A stretch of 64,000 nucleotides of DNA. It comes from Ehrlichia sp052043515. GTDB lineage: Bacteria; Pseudomonadota; Alphaproteobacteria; Rickettsiales; Anaplasmataceae. Position 1 is the first letter of the stretch, and each line of letters starts with the position of its first letter. Of this stretch, positions 20,158 to 32,537 are shown one piece after another. A program made the position numbers and the translations under genes. The stretch lies in assembly GCA_052043515.1 (NCBI GenBank), contig JBQEQX010000001.1, positions 744,001 to 808,000 of the forward strand, written 5' to 3'. The notes under the pieces are model-generated. The model was not told the DNA's origin. It did not search any database and saw nothing but the letters and a program-made list of their open reading frames with translations.

Positions 20158-23100
20158 ATGTCTTCTTCTGTAAATTCTAAATATGTGTTAAATTCTTTTA
20201 ATTCAGTGCCTAGGTTGTCTTATGCAAAATCAATAGATATTAAGGATTCTTTGACTGATTTAATAAAAATACAGAGGGATTCATATGATGCATTTATTGG
20301 GATAGATCAGAATACTGAGAGTGGGATAAAGAATATTTTTCAATCTATGTTTCCTATACAGGATCTTTTAGGTAGAGCTGTTCTTGAATTTGTCAGTTAT
20401 AATATTGGTGAGCCACAATATGATGAGTATGAGTGTATAAAAAGAGGTATTACTTTTTCTGTTCCTATACGTATAGTATTGCGTTTTATAGTGTGGAAAG
20501 TTCAAGAAGTTTCTTTTAAAGAAGTGAAATATGTAGTAGATGAGGAGACTTCAGAGAAGAGCGTCAAATATGTAAAAGAACAGGAAGTTTCTATAGGGGA
20601 ACTTCCTACCATGACCTCCCATGGAACATTTATTATTAATGGTATAGAAAGAGTAATAGTATCACAAATGCATCGTTCTCCAGGTGTGTTTTTTTGATAG
20701 TGATAAAGGAAAAACTTACAGTTCCGGAAAATTAATTTATTCTGCTAGAATTATCCCTTACAGGGGATCGTGGCTAGATTTTGAATTTGATATAAAAGAT
20801 ATACTTTACTTTCGTATAGATAGGAAGAGAAAGTTACCAATTTCTTTGCTTCTGAGGGCGTTAGGGTTATCCAATAACGATATCTTAGACACTTTTTATG
20901 ATAAAATACATTATGTAAAATGTGAAAAAGGTTGGATAGTCCCGTTTGTTGCAGATAGGTTTAGGGGTGTCAGGTTGTCATATGATCTTATGGATACAGA
21001 TGGCAATGTATTAGTAAAAGCCAATACGAGAATTACGTTAAGAATGGCAAAAAAAGCTATCCAATGATGGATTTACTAAATATTTAGTACCGTTTGCCGA
21101 AATTCAGGGTTTGTTTATTGCGAATGATTTGTTAGACCCGACAGGAGAGGTTGTGATTATATCTGCTGGAGAAAACATTACAGCTGAGCATGTAAATAAG
21201 CTAGAGTTGTTTGACATAAAAGAAATATTTGTTCTAAATATAGATTTTCTTACTGTTGGTCCGTACATCTTAAATACGTTGTTTTTAGATAAAAATATAT
21301 CTTATGAAGATGCACTTTTTGAGATATATAAAGTATTGCGTTCTGGTGAGTCCCCTAGTTTAGATACTATAAGAGCTTTTTTTCGATGGTTTGTTTTTTG
21401 AAAAAGAAAGGTATGACTTGTCTACTGTTGGAAGAATTAAATTGAATGATCATCTTGGATTAGATATTGGTGAGGATATTACAGTATTAACCAAGGATGA
21501 TATAATTCATGTGATAAAAAAGTTGGTATTGTTAAGAGATGGGGAAGGTTCTGTTGATGATATAGATCATCTTGGTAATAGAAGAGTAAGATCTGTTGGT
21601 GAATTCATTGAAAATCAGTTTAGGATTGGGATATTAAGACTTGAAAGGATGATTATGGATTACATGTCTTCTGTGAATTTTGATAATGCTATGCCATGTG
21701 ATTTTGTGAATCCCAAAGTTTTAGCTACAGTCTTAAAGGATTTCTTTAGTTCTTCTCAACTTTCTCAGTTTATGGATCAAACTAATCCATTATCTGAGGT
21801 TACGCATAAGCGCAGGTTATCTGCATTGGGACCAGGTGGGTTAACTAGAGAAAGGGCTGGTTTTGAAGTTAGAGATGTGCATCCAACACATTATGGAAGA
21901 ATATGTCCAATTGAAACTCCAGAAGGTCAGAATATTGGATTAATCAGTAGCTTGGCAATATATGCTCGTATTAATAAACATGGGTTTATTGAAAGTCCTT
22001 ATAGAAAAGTAGAGAAAGGTGTTGTTACTGATAAGGTGGAGTACTTGTTGGCTATGCAAGAAGGTATTTATTATATAGCCGATGCTAGCGCTACTCTTGA
22101 CGCGAATAATCAGTTTGTTGATGATATGCTTTATTGTAGGCATGATGGAAATTTTGTTATGGTTAAAAGGGAGGAAGTTGATTATATAGATGTTTCTCCA
22201 AAACAGATTGTTTCTGTTGCTGCGTCTTTAATTCCTTTTCTAGAGAATAATGATGCAAATCGTGCTCTGATGGGTTCTAATATGCAACGTCAAGCGGTTC
22301 CTCTTTTGAAGGCAGATGCTCCTTTGATTGGTACTGGCATGGAATCAATAGTTGCTGCTGGGTCAGGTACTGTTGTTTTGGCTAAGCGTGGGGGTATTGT
22401 TCATAGAGTAGATGGCTTGTATATAGTTATTCGTGCATTTGATCAAGAAAAAAATGAATATTTGGGTGTTGATATTTATAATTTGAGAAAATTTCAACGT
22501 TCTAATCATAATACTTGTATTAACCAGAAACCTTTAGTGAAACCTGGGGATTATGTAAAAGCGAATGATGTTATAGCAGATGGGTCAGCAATTGATCAAG
22601 GGGAGCTTGCTCTAGGTAAAAATGTCTTAGTTGCCTTTATGTCGTGGCAGGGGTATAACTTTGAAGATTCAATAGTAATTTCAAGTGAGGTCGTCAAAAA
22701 GGACGTCTTCACTTCGATACATATAGAAGAGTTTGAGTGTGTAGTAAGAGATACAGCACTTGGCCCGGAAAAAATTATGAGATCTGTGCCTGATGTTAAT
22801 GAAGATAGTTTGTCTCATTTAGATGATGTTGGAATTGTAAATGTTGGTGCTGAGGTTTCTGCAGGGGATATTTTGGTTGGTAAAGTTACCCCGAGACCTC
22901 CAGTTTCTTTGCCACCGGAAACGAAGTTACTAGTTACTATCTTTGGAGAGAAGGTATTTGATTGTGTGGATTCTTCGTTGTATTTACCCCTTGATGTGGA
23001 AGGGACAGTGGTTGATGTGCATGTTTTTGTACGTCGTGGTGTTGAAGAAAATGATAGATCTCTTTTAATTAAGCAAAATGAGATTAATGGCTTTATTAAG

Positions 23101-24306
23101 GAGAGAGATTATGAGATTGATGTGGTGAGTGAGTACTTCTATGATGAATTGAAAAGAGTTTTGATAAATTCTGGAGTACAACATAATAGTCAAAGTATGA
23201 CTGATTATTTAGAGTCGATTCCAAAAAAAGATTGGTGGAATATAAATTTATCTGATGAGTTGGTGTTATCCCAAATTAAGGACCTGAAGGAGAAATTCGA
23301 TTCAATGATTCAGAATGCTTTTAATAAATTCAATCAAAAAATAGATAAACTCAATTACGGATATGATCTGCCACAAGGCGTTTTATGTATAGTGAAAGTT
23401 TTTGTTGCTGTAAAACATAACTTACAGCCAGGTGATAAAATGGCTGGTAGACATGGTAACAAAGGTGTTATCTCACGTATAGTACCTGTTGAGGATATGC
23501 CATACTTAGAGGATGGGACTCCCGTTGATATTATATTGAACTCTTTGGGTGTACCTTCTCGTATGAATGTTGGACAAATTTTGGAAACACATTTGGGATG
23601 GGCGTCTGTTAATTTGGGAAAGAAAATAGGTCACATATTAGATAATATTGACGAGTTAACGATATTTTATTTAAGAAATTTCTTAGATCAAGTGTATGAT
23701 GGGCAAGATTTGAAATACAAGATCCAATCCATGAGTGATACTGACTTGTTGGTATTTGCGGAAAGATTACGTGATGGTGTACCAATGGCTGCTCCTGTGT
23801 TTGAAGGGCCAAAAGATGGTCAAATTTCTAATTTATTAAAATTAGCTGATTTGGATGTTTCAGGGCAAGTAGATCTTTATGATGGGCGAATTGGTGAAAA
23901 ATTTGATCGTAAGATTACTGTAGGGTATATATATATGCTTAAATTGCATCATTTGGTGGATGATAAAATACACGCAAGATCTGTTGGTCCGTATGGGTTA
24001 GTAACTCAGCAACCATTGGGTGGAAAATCTCATTTTGGTGGTCAGCGTTTCGGAGAAATGGAATGTTGGGCGTTACAAGCTTATGGTGCAGCTTATACTT
24101 TACAAGAAATGCTTACTGTAAAGTCTGATGATATTATTGGGAGAGTCAAAATTTATGAATCTATCATTAAGGGTGATAGTAATTTTGAATGTGGTATACC
24201 TGAATCCTTTAATGTTATGGTGAAAGAGTTGCGTTCATTATGTTTGGATGTTGCTTTAAAACAAGACAAAGATTTTTTAAATAGTGATACTGAAGTAAAA
24301 AATTAG
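20158..24306 (+). CDS. rpoB: RNA polymerase beta subunit, three frame breaks
   Basis: 1,381 residues after removing one base from each of three runs: 20689-20695 (T7, restores HRSPGVFFDSDKG), 21049-21055 (A7, restores RMAKKLSNDGFTKYLVPF) and 21377-21383 (T7, restores RAFFDGLFFEKERYDLSTVGR). The rest holds the rifampicin region SSQLSQFMDQTNPLSEVTHKRRLSALGPGGLTRERAGFEVRDVH, GDKMAGRHGNKGVIS, and the C-terminal KSHFGGQRFGEMECWALQAYGAAYTLQEMLT. It forms the catalytic core with RpoC. All three breaks lie in the first third. Confidence 0.97.
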
Positions 24307-24330
24307 TAATGATAATAAGGGTAATAGTGT

Positions 24331-27300
24331 ATGAAGATGTTGGATTTATATGGCTATACTAGTATTGCACAATCATTTGATAAGATTTGTATATCTATAG
24401 CTAGTCCTGAAACCATTAGAGCAATGTCATATGGTGAAATTAAAGATATTTCTACTACTAATTACCGTACATTCAAGGTTGAGAAAGGTGGGTTGTTCTG
24501 TCCTAAAATTTTTTGGACCGGTTAATGATGATGAATGCTTGTGTGGTAAGTACAGAAAAAAACGTTACAGGGGTGTAGTGTGCGAAAAATGTGGGGTTGA
24601 AGTTACTTCATCAAAAGTACGTAGGGAAAGAATGGGACATATAGAACTTGTATCTCCTGTAGCACATGTTTGGTTTTTGAAATCTCTACCTTCTCGCATA
24701 GGAGCTTTGCTTGATATGCCACTAAAGCTAATAGAAAATATTTTGTATAGTGGTGATTTTGTGGTTATTGATCCTATTGCAACTCCGTTGTCTAAAGGTG
24801 AAGTGATCAGTGAGAGTGCTTATAATCAGGCAAAAGATAATTATGGAGAGGATGCATTTCTTGCATTAACTGGAGCTGAGGCTATAAGAGAATTATTGGT
24901 GAGGCTAGATTTATATGCTATTAATGCGAGCCTAAGAGCTGAGTTGGAATCTACAATTTCAGAGATGAAGAGAAAGAAAATAGTAAAAAAGATTACGTAT
25001 TGTTGAAAATTTTATAAATTCTGGAAATAAGCCAGAGTGGATGATATTAACGGTTATTCCAATTTTACCACCTGATTTAAGGCCGCTTGTTTCCTTAGAA
25101 AACGGTAGGCCAGCGGTTTCTGATTTAAATCATCACTACAGGACAATTATTAATCGTAATAATAGGTTGGGTAAATTATTGAAGTTAAACCCTCCTGCGA
25201 TTATGATTCGTAATGAAAAAAAGAATGCTACAAGAAGCAGTAGACGCTCTTTTTGACAGTACACGTCGTAGCTACATTTCTAATAAAGCGGGAAGCGTAG
25301 GCTATAAAAAGTCGTTAAGTGATATGCTGAAAGGTAAACAAGGCCGTTTTAGACAAAATTTGCTAGGAAAAAGGGTAGATTATTCTGGTAGGTCAGTGAT
25401 AGTGGTTGGGCCTAATTTAAAATTGCACCAGTGTGGATTACCTAAAAAAATGGCTCTAGAATTATTTAAGCCATTTATTTGTTCAAAGCTGAAAATGTAT
25501 GGCATTGTTCCGACAGTGAAGTTGGCTAATAAAATGATACAAAATGAAAAACCAGAAGTTTGGGATATCTTAGATGAAGTAATACATGAGCATCCTATAC
25601 TATTGAATAGGGCTCCTACTTTGCATAGGTTAGGTATACAAGCATTTGACCCGGTCTTAATAGAAGGTAAAGCAATACAATTGCATCCTTTAGTATGTAG
25701 TGCTTTTAATGCTGATTTTGATGGTGACCAAATGGCAGTGCATATTCCGTTATCTTTAGAAGCTCAGCTTGAAGCTAGAATATTAATGATGTCTACTAAT
25801 AATATTTTAAGTCCTTCTAATGGGAAGCCTATAATTGTTCCTTCTAAAGATATAGTACTTGGAATATATTACTTAACTTTAGAGGATCAGGTTCAAAATG
25901 AAAATGAAGTTTTATGCTTTGGTGATTTTAGTCATGTAGAGTATGCGTTGCATAACAAGGATATACATATATGCAGTAAAATTAAGTACAGAATGACTTA
26001 TCGTAATGATGATTTATCAGATGGTAGTACTTCGTATTACTCTAAGATTATAGATACAACTCCTGGTAGGTTGATATTGTGGCAAATATTTCCAGAGCAT
26101 AAGAATTTGACATTCAATTTGGTAAATCAAGTACTAACTGTGAAGGAGATTACTTCTATAGTTGATTTGGTATATAGAAACTGTGGTCAAAGTGAAACTG
26201 TTGAATTTTCAGATAAGTTAATGTCTCTCGGCTTTAAATATGCATCACAATCTGGTATTTCATTTGGATGTAAAGACATGATTATTCCAGATACAAAGCC
26301 AATGCACGTCGATAATGCTAGTGAAAAGATTAAAGAGTTCTCTGTGCAATATCAGGACGGTCTAATTACAAAAAGTGAAAGATACAATAAGGTGATAGAC
26401 GAGTGGTCTAAATGTACTGACCTTATAGCTAAGGATATGATGAAAGCTATTTCTGTGTATGATGTGGAAAGTAAGTTAAATTCTATCTATATGATGGCTC
26501 ATTCTGGAGCAAGAGGGTCTGCATCGCAAATGAAGCAGTTGGCAGGAATGAGGGGGTTGATGGCTAAACCTTCAGGTGAAATTATTGAAACTCCTATAAT
26601 ATCTAATTTCCGTGAAGGGCTAAATGTATTCGAATATTTTAATTCAACTCATGGGGCAAGAAAAGGATTGGCGGATACTGCTCTAAAAACCGCAAATTCA
26701 GGTTATTTAACACGTAGGCTTGTTGATGTTGCTCAAGATTGCATAGTTGTTGAATACGACTGCAAGACACATAATGGATTTGCTGTAAGATCTGTTATTG
26801 AGGGTGGTACCGTAGTTGAAACTTTAGATAATATTATATTGGGAAGGGTTGCTGCTGTTGATGTGTATCATCCGATAAGTGAAGAGTTGATTGTTAAGGC
26901 TGGGGAGCTAATAGATGAGGCAAAGGTCGAAAAGATTAAAGTAGCAGGATTGGATGCTGTTAAGGTTAGGTCTCCTCTTACTTGTGAAGCTAAAAAGGGT
27001 ATATGTGCGTTATGTTATGGTAGAGATCTTGCTATTGGTGATGTTGTATCAATAGGCGAAGCTGTAGGTGTAATTGCAGCTCAGTCTGTTGGTGAACCTG
27101 GAACGCAGTTGACTATGCGTACTTTCCATGTAGGTGGTACTGCGATGAGGGGTATTGAAACTTCACACTTAATAGCACTGTTGGATGCTAAAGTAAAATT
27201 AGTGAATAGCAATATTGTTAAAGATAGGCATGGTAATCAGATTGTCATGAGTAGATCTTGTGAAATAGTGTTACTTGATAGTGTAGGTAATGAAAAAATG

Positions 27301-28567
27301 CGTCATAGTATACCCTATGGTGCAAGACTTTATGTTAATGATGGTCAATTGGTAAAAATTACAGAGAAAATTGCGGAATGGGATCCTTATACAATGCCTA
27401 TTATTACAGAAAAGACAGGTATAATTAAGTATATGGATTTAATAGATGGAGTGTCAATTAATGAAGTATTAGATGAGTCTACAGGTATTTCTAACAGGGT
27501 AGTGGTTGATTGGAAATTGCATTTGCAGGGCGCTAATCTTAGACCTAGGTTGGTTTTAGTTGGCGATGACGGTAATGTTGTGATGTTATCTAATGGTCTT
27601 GAGGCTAATTATTTTATACCAATAGGGGCAGTATTGAATGTCCAAGATGGGCAGAAGGTTCATGCTGGAGATGTAATAACCAGGATTCCAAGAGAATCTA
27701 TAAAAACTAGGGATATTACAGGTGGCTTGCCCAGAGTAATTGAGTTGTTTGAAGCACGCCGTCCGAAGGAGCATGCCATAGTAAGTGATATTGATGGTTA
27801 TGTTGAATTTGGGAAAGATTATTATAGGTCTAAGAGACGTATCTTTATTAAACCGGTGGATGATAAGTTGATACCTGTTGAATATTTAGTACCTAAGGGT
27901 AAGCACACTATCGTTAATGAGGGGGATTTTGTTCATAAGGGGGGATCTATTAATGGATGGTGATCCTGATCCTCATGATATATTGCGTGTTTTGGGGGTT
28001 GAGGCATTAGCGAATTATATGATTTCTGAAATCCAACAAGTTTATAGGTTGCAAGGTGTTCGTATCGACAACAAACATATAGAAGTGATTTTAAGGCAGA
28101 TGTTGCAAAAGGTTGAGGTATTTGAGCCTGGTGATACTATGTATTTAATGGGAGAAAATGTAGACACGGAAGAAATTGTCAAGACTAATAGTAATATGGT
28201 CAAAATGGGTAAATTGCCAGCTAAATATGCTCCGATACTTCAGGGAATTACTAGAGCAAGTCTTGATACTAATTCATTTGTATCTGCTGCATCATTCCAG
28301 GAGACTACGAAAGTGCTAACGGAAGCAGCATTTTCTGGTAAGGAGGATTCTTTATATGGTCTCAAAGAAAATGTTATAGTAGGGCGACTAATACCCGCAG
28401 GGACAGGCTTCTTAATGAATAAAATAAAGAAGTTGTCTTTGTTGAATAGAGATGACTATTCTATGTATTATAATAGTGAATTTCAAGATCCATCGTTTAT
28501 TAATTCTGGTACGAGTACTTGTGATCAAGAATTGTATAAAGATAGTGGGAATATTATTGATTATTAG
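24331..28567 (+). CDS. rpoC: RNA polymerase beta' subunit, four frame breaks
   Basis: 1,410 residues after removing one base from each of four runs: 24509-24514 (T6), 24985-24990 (A6), 25216-25222 (A7) and 27939-27944 (G6). The corrected joins restore [20 protein letters not shown] with its zinc-ribbon cysteines, KKIVKRLRIVENF, MIRNEKRMLQEAVDALFD and [22 protein letters not shown]. The catalytic NADFDGDQM and the trigger-loop region GVIAAQSVGEPGTQLTMRTFHVGG lie in the long central frame. It starts 24 bases after rpoB and ends the cluster. Confidence 0.97.
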
Positions 28568-29047
28568 TAAGTTGTTCTGTCTTATAAATGCTATGTTGAT
28601 TGTTTTGAAAAGTGTTAGGATATTGTTGGTTCTCTGATGATAGGTGTGCGCAGCGGTGTCTCAGTTTTGTGGATCATTAGTAAGTGTGGTTTACAGGGTG
28701 TTAGATATTCTACTTCTTTACAATGAGAGGTTTGGTGTTTGTTGGTTTCGTATATAATTCATATTATAATTAATAGAACAAACGATTATTCAATTTATGT
28801 TATGAGTTGATGGTCTTGTGTTTATCTGGTGTTAATGAATATTATGCGATTGTACCAGATACTTGCTAAGTAAAATATCAGTTTGTCAGTTTGTAGTTGC
28901 GTAGAACTTGAAAACTGCTTTGTAAACGTGTCAGATATATATTAGATATGTATTTGTAATATCTGTTTCCATTAAGATTGTATGTATTCTAAACTATACA
29001 ATTTGTAAATCGGATATGTTTTTCATCAGAACTATGAGTTTGTTTAT
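28568..29047. other. Non-coding gap after rpoC
   Basis: About 480 bases between rpoC and bioF. I find no strong hairpin terminator and no small gene. Confidence 0.45.
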
Positions 29048-30148
29048 ATGTTAGATAAAATAAATAAAGAGCTAGCCAAATTAAAAGTTAATAATATGTA
29101 TAGGGAACTTCCTTCAGTTACTAGGTGTGAAGGTAGTGATATACTTCTACACAGTGGTCAGAGATTAATATCTTTTTCATGTAATGATTATTTGGGTTTA
29201 ATAGGACATCCTTTATTGAAAGAATCAGCTGTGAATGCAATTAATAATTATGGTGTAGGTGCCGGTGCTTCAAGAATGGTTACTGGTAATAATATTCTTT
29301 ATGAGTCTTTGGAATCTAAATTGGCGGAGTTATATGGGACAGAGAAAGCATTGGTGTTTAGTAGTGGTTATTTGGCAAATGTAGGTGTTATTTCTACTCT
29401 GGCAAGTAGAGATGATATGATAGTTTCAGATAAATTAGTACATTCTTCGTCTATTGATGGTATAAGGCTTTCTCAGGCTAAGAATTATAGATTTGAACAT
29501 AATAATTATCGGCACTGCGAATATATATTAAGAGAGTATAGAAGCTTACATAAACATTGTTTTATTGTAGTTGAACAAGTGTATAGTATGGATGGTGATA
29601 TTGCTCCAATTGATCGGCTTAAGGAATTAGCAGAAAAGTATAATTCATTTCTCATAACAGATTGTGCTCATAGTTTTGGGTTAATGCCTTGTACTAATTC
29701 CGATGTGTATATTGGTACTTTATCTAAAGCAGTTGGTGTTTTGGGAGGGTATGTGTGTGCATCGGAACACATTATAAAGTATATACAAAATAAGGCTAAA
29801 ACTTTTATATATACAACTGCTTTACCACCAATGATACTTGCCACTGCAAGTACTGCGCTAGATATTATACGTAAAGGTATTGAGAATGTCCCGCTTCAAT
29901 TGGCGAAATTTTTTTGTAAGAACTTGAATCTTTCAGAACCTTATAGTCATATAGTACCATTGGTTATGAAAGATATAGATACTGTTTTGCATGCACAACA
30001 GGTTTTGCAGGGAGAAGGATTTTTGGTTATTGCAATACGTCCGCCTACTTCGCCTACTCCGAGACTTAGATTTGTGTTTGGCATGAATCATAAATTTTCA
30101 GATGTGAAGAAATTGTGTGAAATATTAAAACAGATGAAATTAGCGTAA
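29048..30148 (+). CDS. bioF: 8-amino-7-oxononanoate synthase (biotin synthesis)
   Basis: A 366-residue PLP enzyme of the alpha-oxoamine synthase family. Visible are FSCNDYLGL (43-51), the ring-stacking His132 in DKLVHSS, the PLP-contacting TDCAHSFGL (204-212; usually DDAHG), and the Schiff-base Lys227 in IGTLSKAVGVLGGY. BioF joins pimeloyl thioester and alanine in the first ring-forming step of biotin synthesis. SCNDYLGL and the short N terminus favour BioF over ALA synthase or Kbl. No other bio gene lies nearby, which is usual for dispersed pathways in this family. Confidence 0.85.
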   Translation: MLDKINKELAKLKVNNMYRELPSVTRCEGSDILLHSGQRLISFSCNDYLGLIGHPLLKESAVNAINNYGVGAGASRMVTGNNILYESLESKLAELYGTEKALVFSSGYLANVGVISTLASRDDMIVSDKLVHSSSIDGIRLSQAKNYRFEHNNYRHCEYILREYRSLHKHCFIVVEQVYSMDGDIAPIDRLKELAEKYNSFLITDCAHSFGLMPCTNSDVYIGTLSKAVGVLGGYVCASEHIIKYIQNKAKTFIYTTALPPMILATASTALDIIRKGIENVPLQLAKFFCKNLNLSEPYSHIVPLVMKDIDTVLHAQQVLQGEGFLVIAIRPPTSPTPRLRFVFGMNHKFSDVKKLCEILKQMKLA

Positions 30149-30664
30149 GTTTGTTATCGTCTATACGTGTAAAATTTTTATCGAAAATCAATATTGTTAT
30201 CATTTCAACTTTACCTTCAAACTTATGTGACAGTTTTTGATCATAATGAAAAAGTAAAAACAAAAAAATGTCTGTAGTCTAAGTATAGGTTTTAATAGGA
30301 AAATATAGTATGTTTTTTTGAGTATTATATGATGCTCGAATAATGAACATAGAATAATATGTAAGCAAATGCTTCTTAGAGTTTCTATAATATTTACTTA
30401 AACTATTATATATGTACAGAAGTATTTTTTATTTATATGTGTGAGAGTGTTAATTAAAGAGCTACGGATTGTATAGAGAAATGTTTCTTTGGAGTTTCAC
30501 GATATTCTAATAATGTATTTAATATGTATGTGTATTAAGCGTATTAAAAAAAAGTAAAGCTTAAGGTATTATAAATTTAGTAGTAAGTTTACTGTAGATT
30601 TTATATGAACAGGTGAAAATTTATTTACATTATGTAGATAATGGATATGATTGGACAGGATATT
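30149..30664. other. Non-coding gap
   Basis: About 515 very AT-rich bases between bioF and tRNA-Arg. No supported gene, repeat or terminator. Confidence 0.45.
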
Positions 30665-30738
30665 GGGGCCGTAGCTCAGTAGGATAGAGCATTAGATTCC
30701 TAATCTGGAGGTCGTGCGTTCAAATCGCACCGGTCCCA
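30665..30738 (+). tRNA. trnR: tRNA-Arg (CCU anticodon)
   Basis: The acceptor GGGGCCG pairs with CGGTCCC, followed by discriminator A. The D arm is GCTC..GAGC, the anticodon stem TTAGA/TCTGG encloses the loop TTCCTAA with anticodon CCT, and the T arm is GTGCG TTCAAAT CGCAC. It reads the AGG codon. No CCA is encoded, unlike tRNA-Trp in this window. Confidence 0.95.
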
Positions 30739-30761
30739 TGATAATAAAGGTACATCTATAA

Positions 30762-31178
30762 ATGTTAGAGGTTTATAGTTTATTATTTGTTGATAGTTTA
30801 GTGGCTGCTCTTATTTTGCCATTGAATGGGGTATTAATATTTAAAATAATGAGTTATTTTGGAGGGTATAGTTATCTACTGATGGTGCTGGTAGCAACAG
30901 TAGGAGCTATGTTGGGATGTGTTGTTAATTGGATTTTAGGTAGATTGATAATCTTTGCACGTATAGAATATCACAAGACACTGGATAGTTATGGAGGATT
31001 AGATTTTTATATAAAGTTAATTTTAATGTTGTTGATTTTAGTGTGTTCCTGGGCTCCAATATGGGGAGGTATAATTAATGTGCTGTCTGGATATTTTAAA
31101 GTGAAAGTACTACATCTAGCTATGTTGGGCTTTTTTTCTTATTTGTGTTATTTTACTTACTGTATTGTGACATTATAG
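30762..31178 (+). CDS. Small YqaA/SNARE-associated type membrane protein
   Basis: A 138-residue membrane protein with about four hydrophobic segments. LPLNGVLIFKIMSYFGG, the glycine-rich ATVGAMLGCVVNWILGRL and FYIKLILMLLILVCSWAPIWGGIINVLSGYFKVKVLHLA follow the pattern of the YqaA branch of the VTT/DedA (SNARE-associated) family: a re-entrant loop, G-x-x-x-G and N-W-x-L-G-R. Such proteins are thought to move or scramble lipids or to support membrane homeostasis. The role here is inferred from family only. It begins 23 bases after tRNA-Arg. Confidence 0.7.
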   Translation: MLEVYSLLFVDSLVAALILPLNGVLIFKIMSYFGGYSYLLMVLVATVGAMLGCVVNWILGRLIIFARIEYHKTLDSYGGLDFYIKLILMLLILVCSWAPIWGGIINVLSGYFKVKVLHLAMLGFFSYLCYFTYCIVTL

Positions 31179-31248
31179 TCTTGAAGATTAAGGGATCTGT
31201 TATACCGTAAGGCTTAAATCTTGTATGCGTTTGTATGATGTCTCAGTG

Positions 31249-31266
31249 TAAGAGCTGGTGCTCTTA
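31249..31266. terminator. Hairpin between convergent genes
   Basis: TAAGAGC and GCTCTTA form a perfect 7-base-pair stem with a TGGT loop, followed by TTTC. It lies between the ends of the YqaA-type gene (plus) and rnhB (minus), so it could end transcription from either side. The T tract is short, so efficiency is uncertain. Confidence 0.45.
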
Positions 31267-31386
31267 TTTCGGTGTTTTGTACTTTAACATTATAATCCTA
31301 TGTTGAAATAACCGTTGAAAAATTTCGAAATGGTTTTGGTTTTGTCACCATTATTATACATTGTGAATGCTGTATCTCTTGTAAAT

Positions 31387-32046
31387 TTAGGGAAATTGTG
31401 ATTTTTCATGTGTTGTTTTTTGTTGGTAAAATTTAGTGATTTCTGATACTGGAGAAAATGTACCTCTATGGTGTACTGTTTTACCATATTTGTATAAAGA
31501 TTCTAAATGATGCTTAGTACCATATCCTTTGTTTTTGTACCAATTGTATTCTGGATATTGTGCATGAAGTATTTCCATAAGTTGGTCTCTTGTAACTTTT
31601 GCAATTATAGATGCTGCAGCAATTGATGTGCTTATGCTATCTCCATTTATTATGGATTTTGCGTTACATTGGATGTGTGGTACTTTCTTTCCATCTACTA
31701 TTACATAGTCTATTTGGCAATCTAATCCAGTAATTGCTCTTGTCATTGCGATATGTGTAGCATTTAGTATGTTATATTGTTCGATCTCTTGTACATTGGC
31801 AGATCCTACGTGCCATTTTACAATGGGAGTAATTTTTTTATATATTTCTAATCTTTCCTTGGGAGTAAGTTTTTTTGAATCGTCAATATTATATGTGATA
31901 TTGTTATCATGTCTTGGGAAAGAAACAGCAGCAGCTACTACAGGTCCAGCTAGTGATCCATACCCTACTTCATCAACTCCTACTATGATACAATTTTTCT
32001 TGTTTATCGATTTTGATATTTCATGTTCTATAGAGAAGTCTGGCAT
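31387..32046 (-). CDS. rnhB: Ribonuclease HII
   Basis: About 219 residues starting at MPDFSIEHEIS. The active site is visible in VGVDEVGYGSLAGPVVAAAV (acidic pair Asp25/Glu26), the later ..DYVIVDGKKVP acidic residue, and SIAAASIIAKVTRDQLM followed by YPEYNWYKNKGYGTKHH. RNase HII removes RNA from RNA-DNA hybrids and single ribonucleotides from DNA. The frame is open ten codons further upstream from an alternative start codon, but the ATG at 32046 with AGGA ahead of it gives the usual N terminus. Confidence 0.93.
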   Translation of the reverse strand: MPDFSIEHEISKSINKKNCIIVGVDEVGYGSLAGPVVAAAVSFPRHDNNITYNIDDSKKLTPKERLEIYKKITPIVKWHVGSANVQEIEQYNILNATHIAMTRAITGLDCQIDYVIVDGKKVPHIQCNAKSIINGDSISTSIAAASIIAKVTRDQLMEILHAQYPEYNWYKNKGYGTKHHLESLYKYGKTVHHRGTFSPVSEITKFYQQKTTHEKSQFP

Positions 32047-32537
32047 AAAATTTATCCTACTTGTCCACTGTATCAATTGGAAAATTATGTAATTAATTAT
32101 AATTTTTTTATTCTAAATTGTTAAAGAAAAGTGTGTAATAAGCCGCATATTAAATTTAATTTGTTATATCAATACTATTATATAATATTAATATATTTAC
32201 TTAGTATATTAATTTTTTTATGTTGACGTATTATTTTTTTTTATTTATATTGTGGCGTGTTTATATATTAATTGGTATTAATATGGCGCGGGAATTTTTT
32301 TGTGGCGTTGTTTTGGGAGGTTGGTAGAAAATTTTGTAGATGGTAAATTGCTCATTCTGTATGTAGGTCTGTGTGAGATCTTGCTTTTTTTGTAGAGCCT
32401 TTGGAGAGGCTGTATCGTCAACTCGTTATTTAGCGTGTGTTATGTGGTGGGGGGTGTGTTCTGCCGTTGGCCCAAACCGAGTGTGTTAGGTGGAGGTGTC
32501 CTGTGTCAGCTAGTTGGCTGATGCTGTAAGGAGTGAG
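32047..32537. other. Gap changing from AT-rich to G/T-rich sequence
   Basis: The first 230 bases are extremely AT-rich and probably hold the rnhB promoter. From about 32280 the sequence turns G- and T-rich, unlike other gaps here, and contains short open stretches in several frames with homopolymer runs between them. It may be a decayed or error-broken coding region or a structured leader for the genes downstream. I cannot assemble a convincing protein from it. Confidence 0.4.

Noticed and set aside
20158..28567. Genuine split rpoB and rpoC genes (as separate subunits)
   Set aside because: Natural splits occur between domains with new starts; here the breaks fall inside conserved motifs at homopolymers and lack starts.
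29048..30148. 5-aminolevulinate synthase (hemA) for the PLP enzyme
   Set aside because: FSCNDYLGL and the short N terminus fit BioF better; the ALA synthase glycine-site pattern is not seen.
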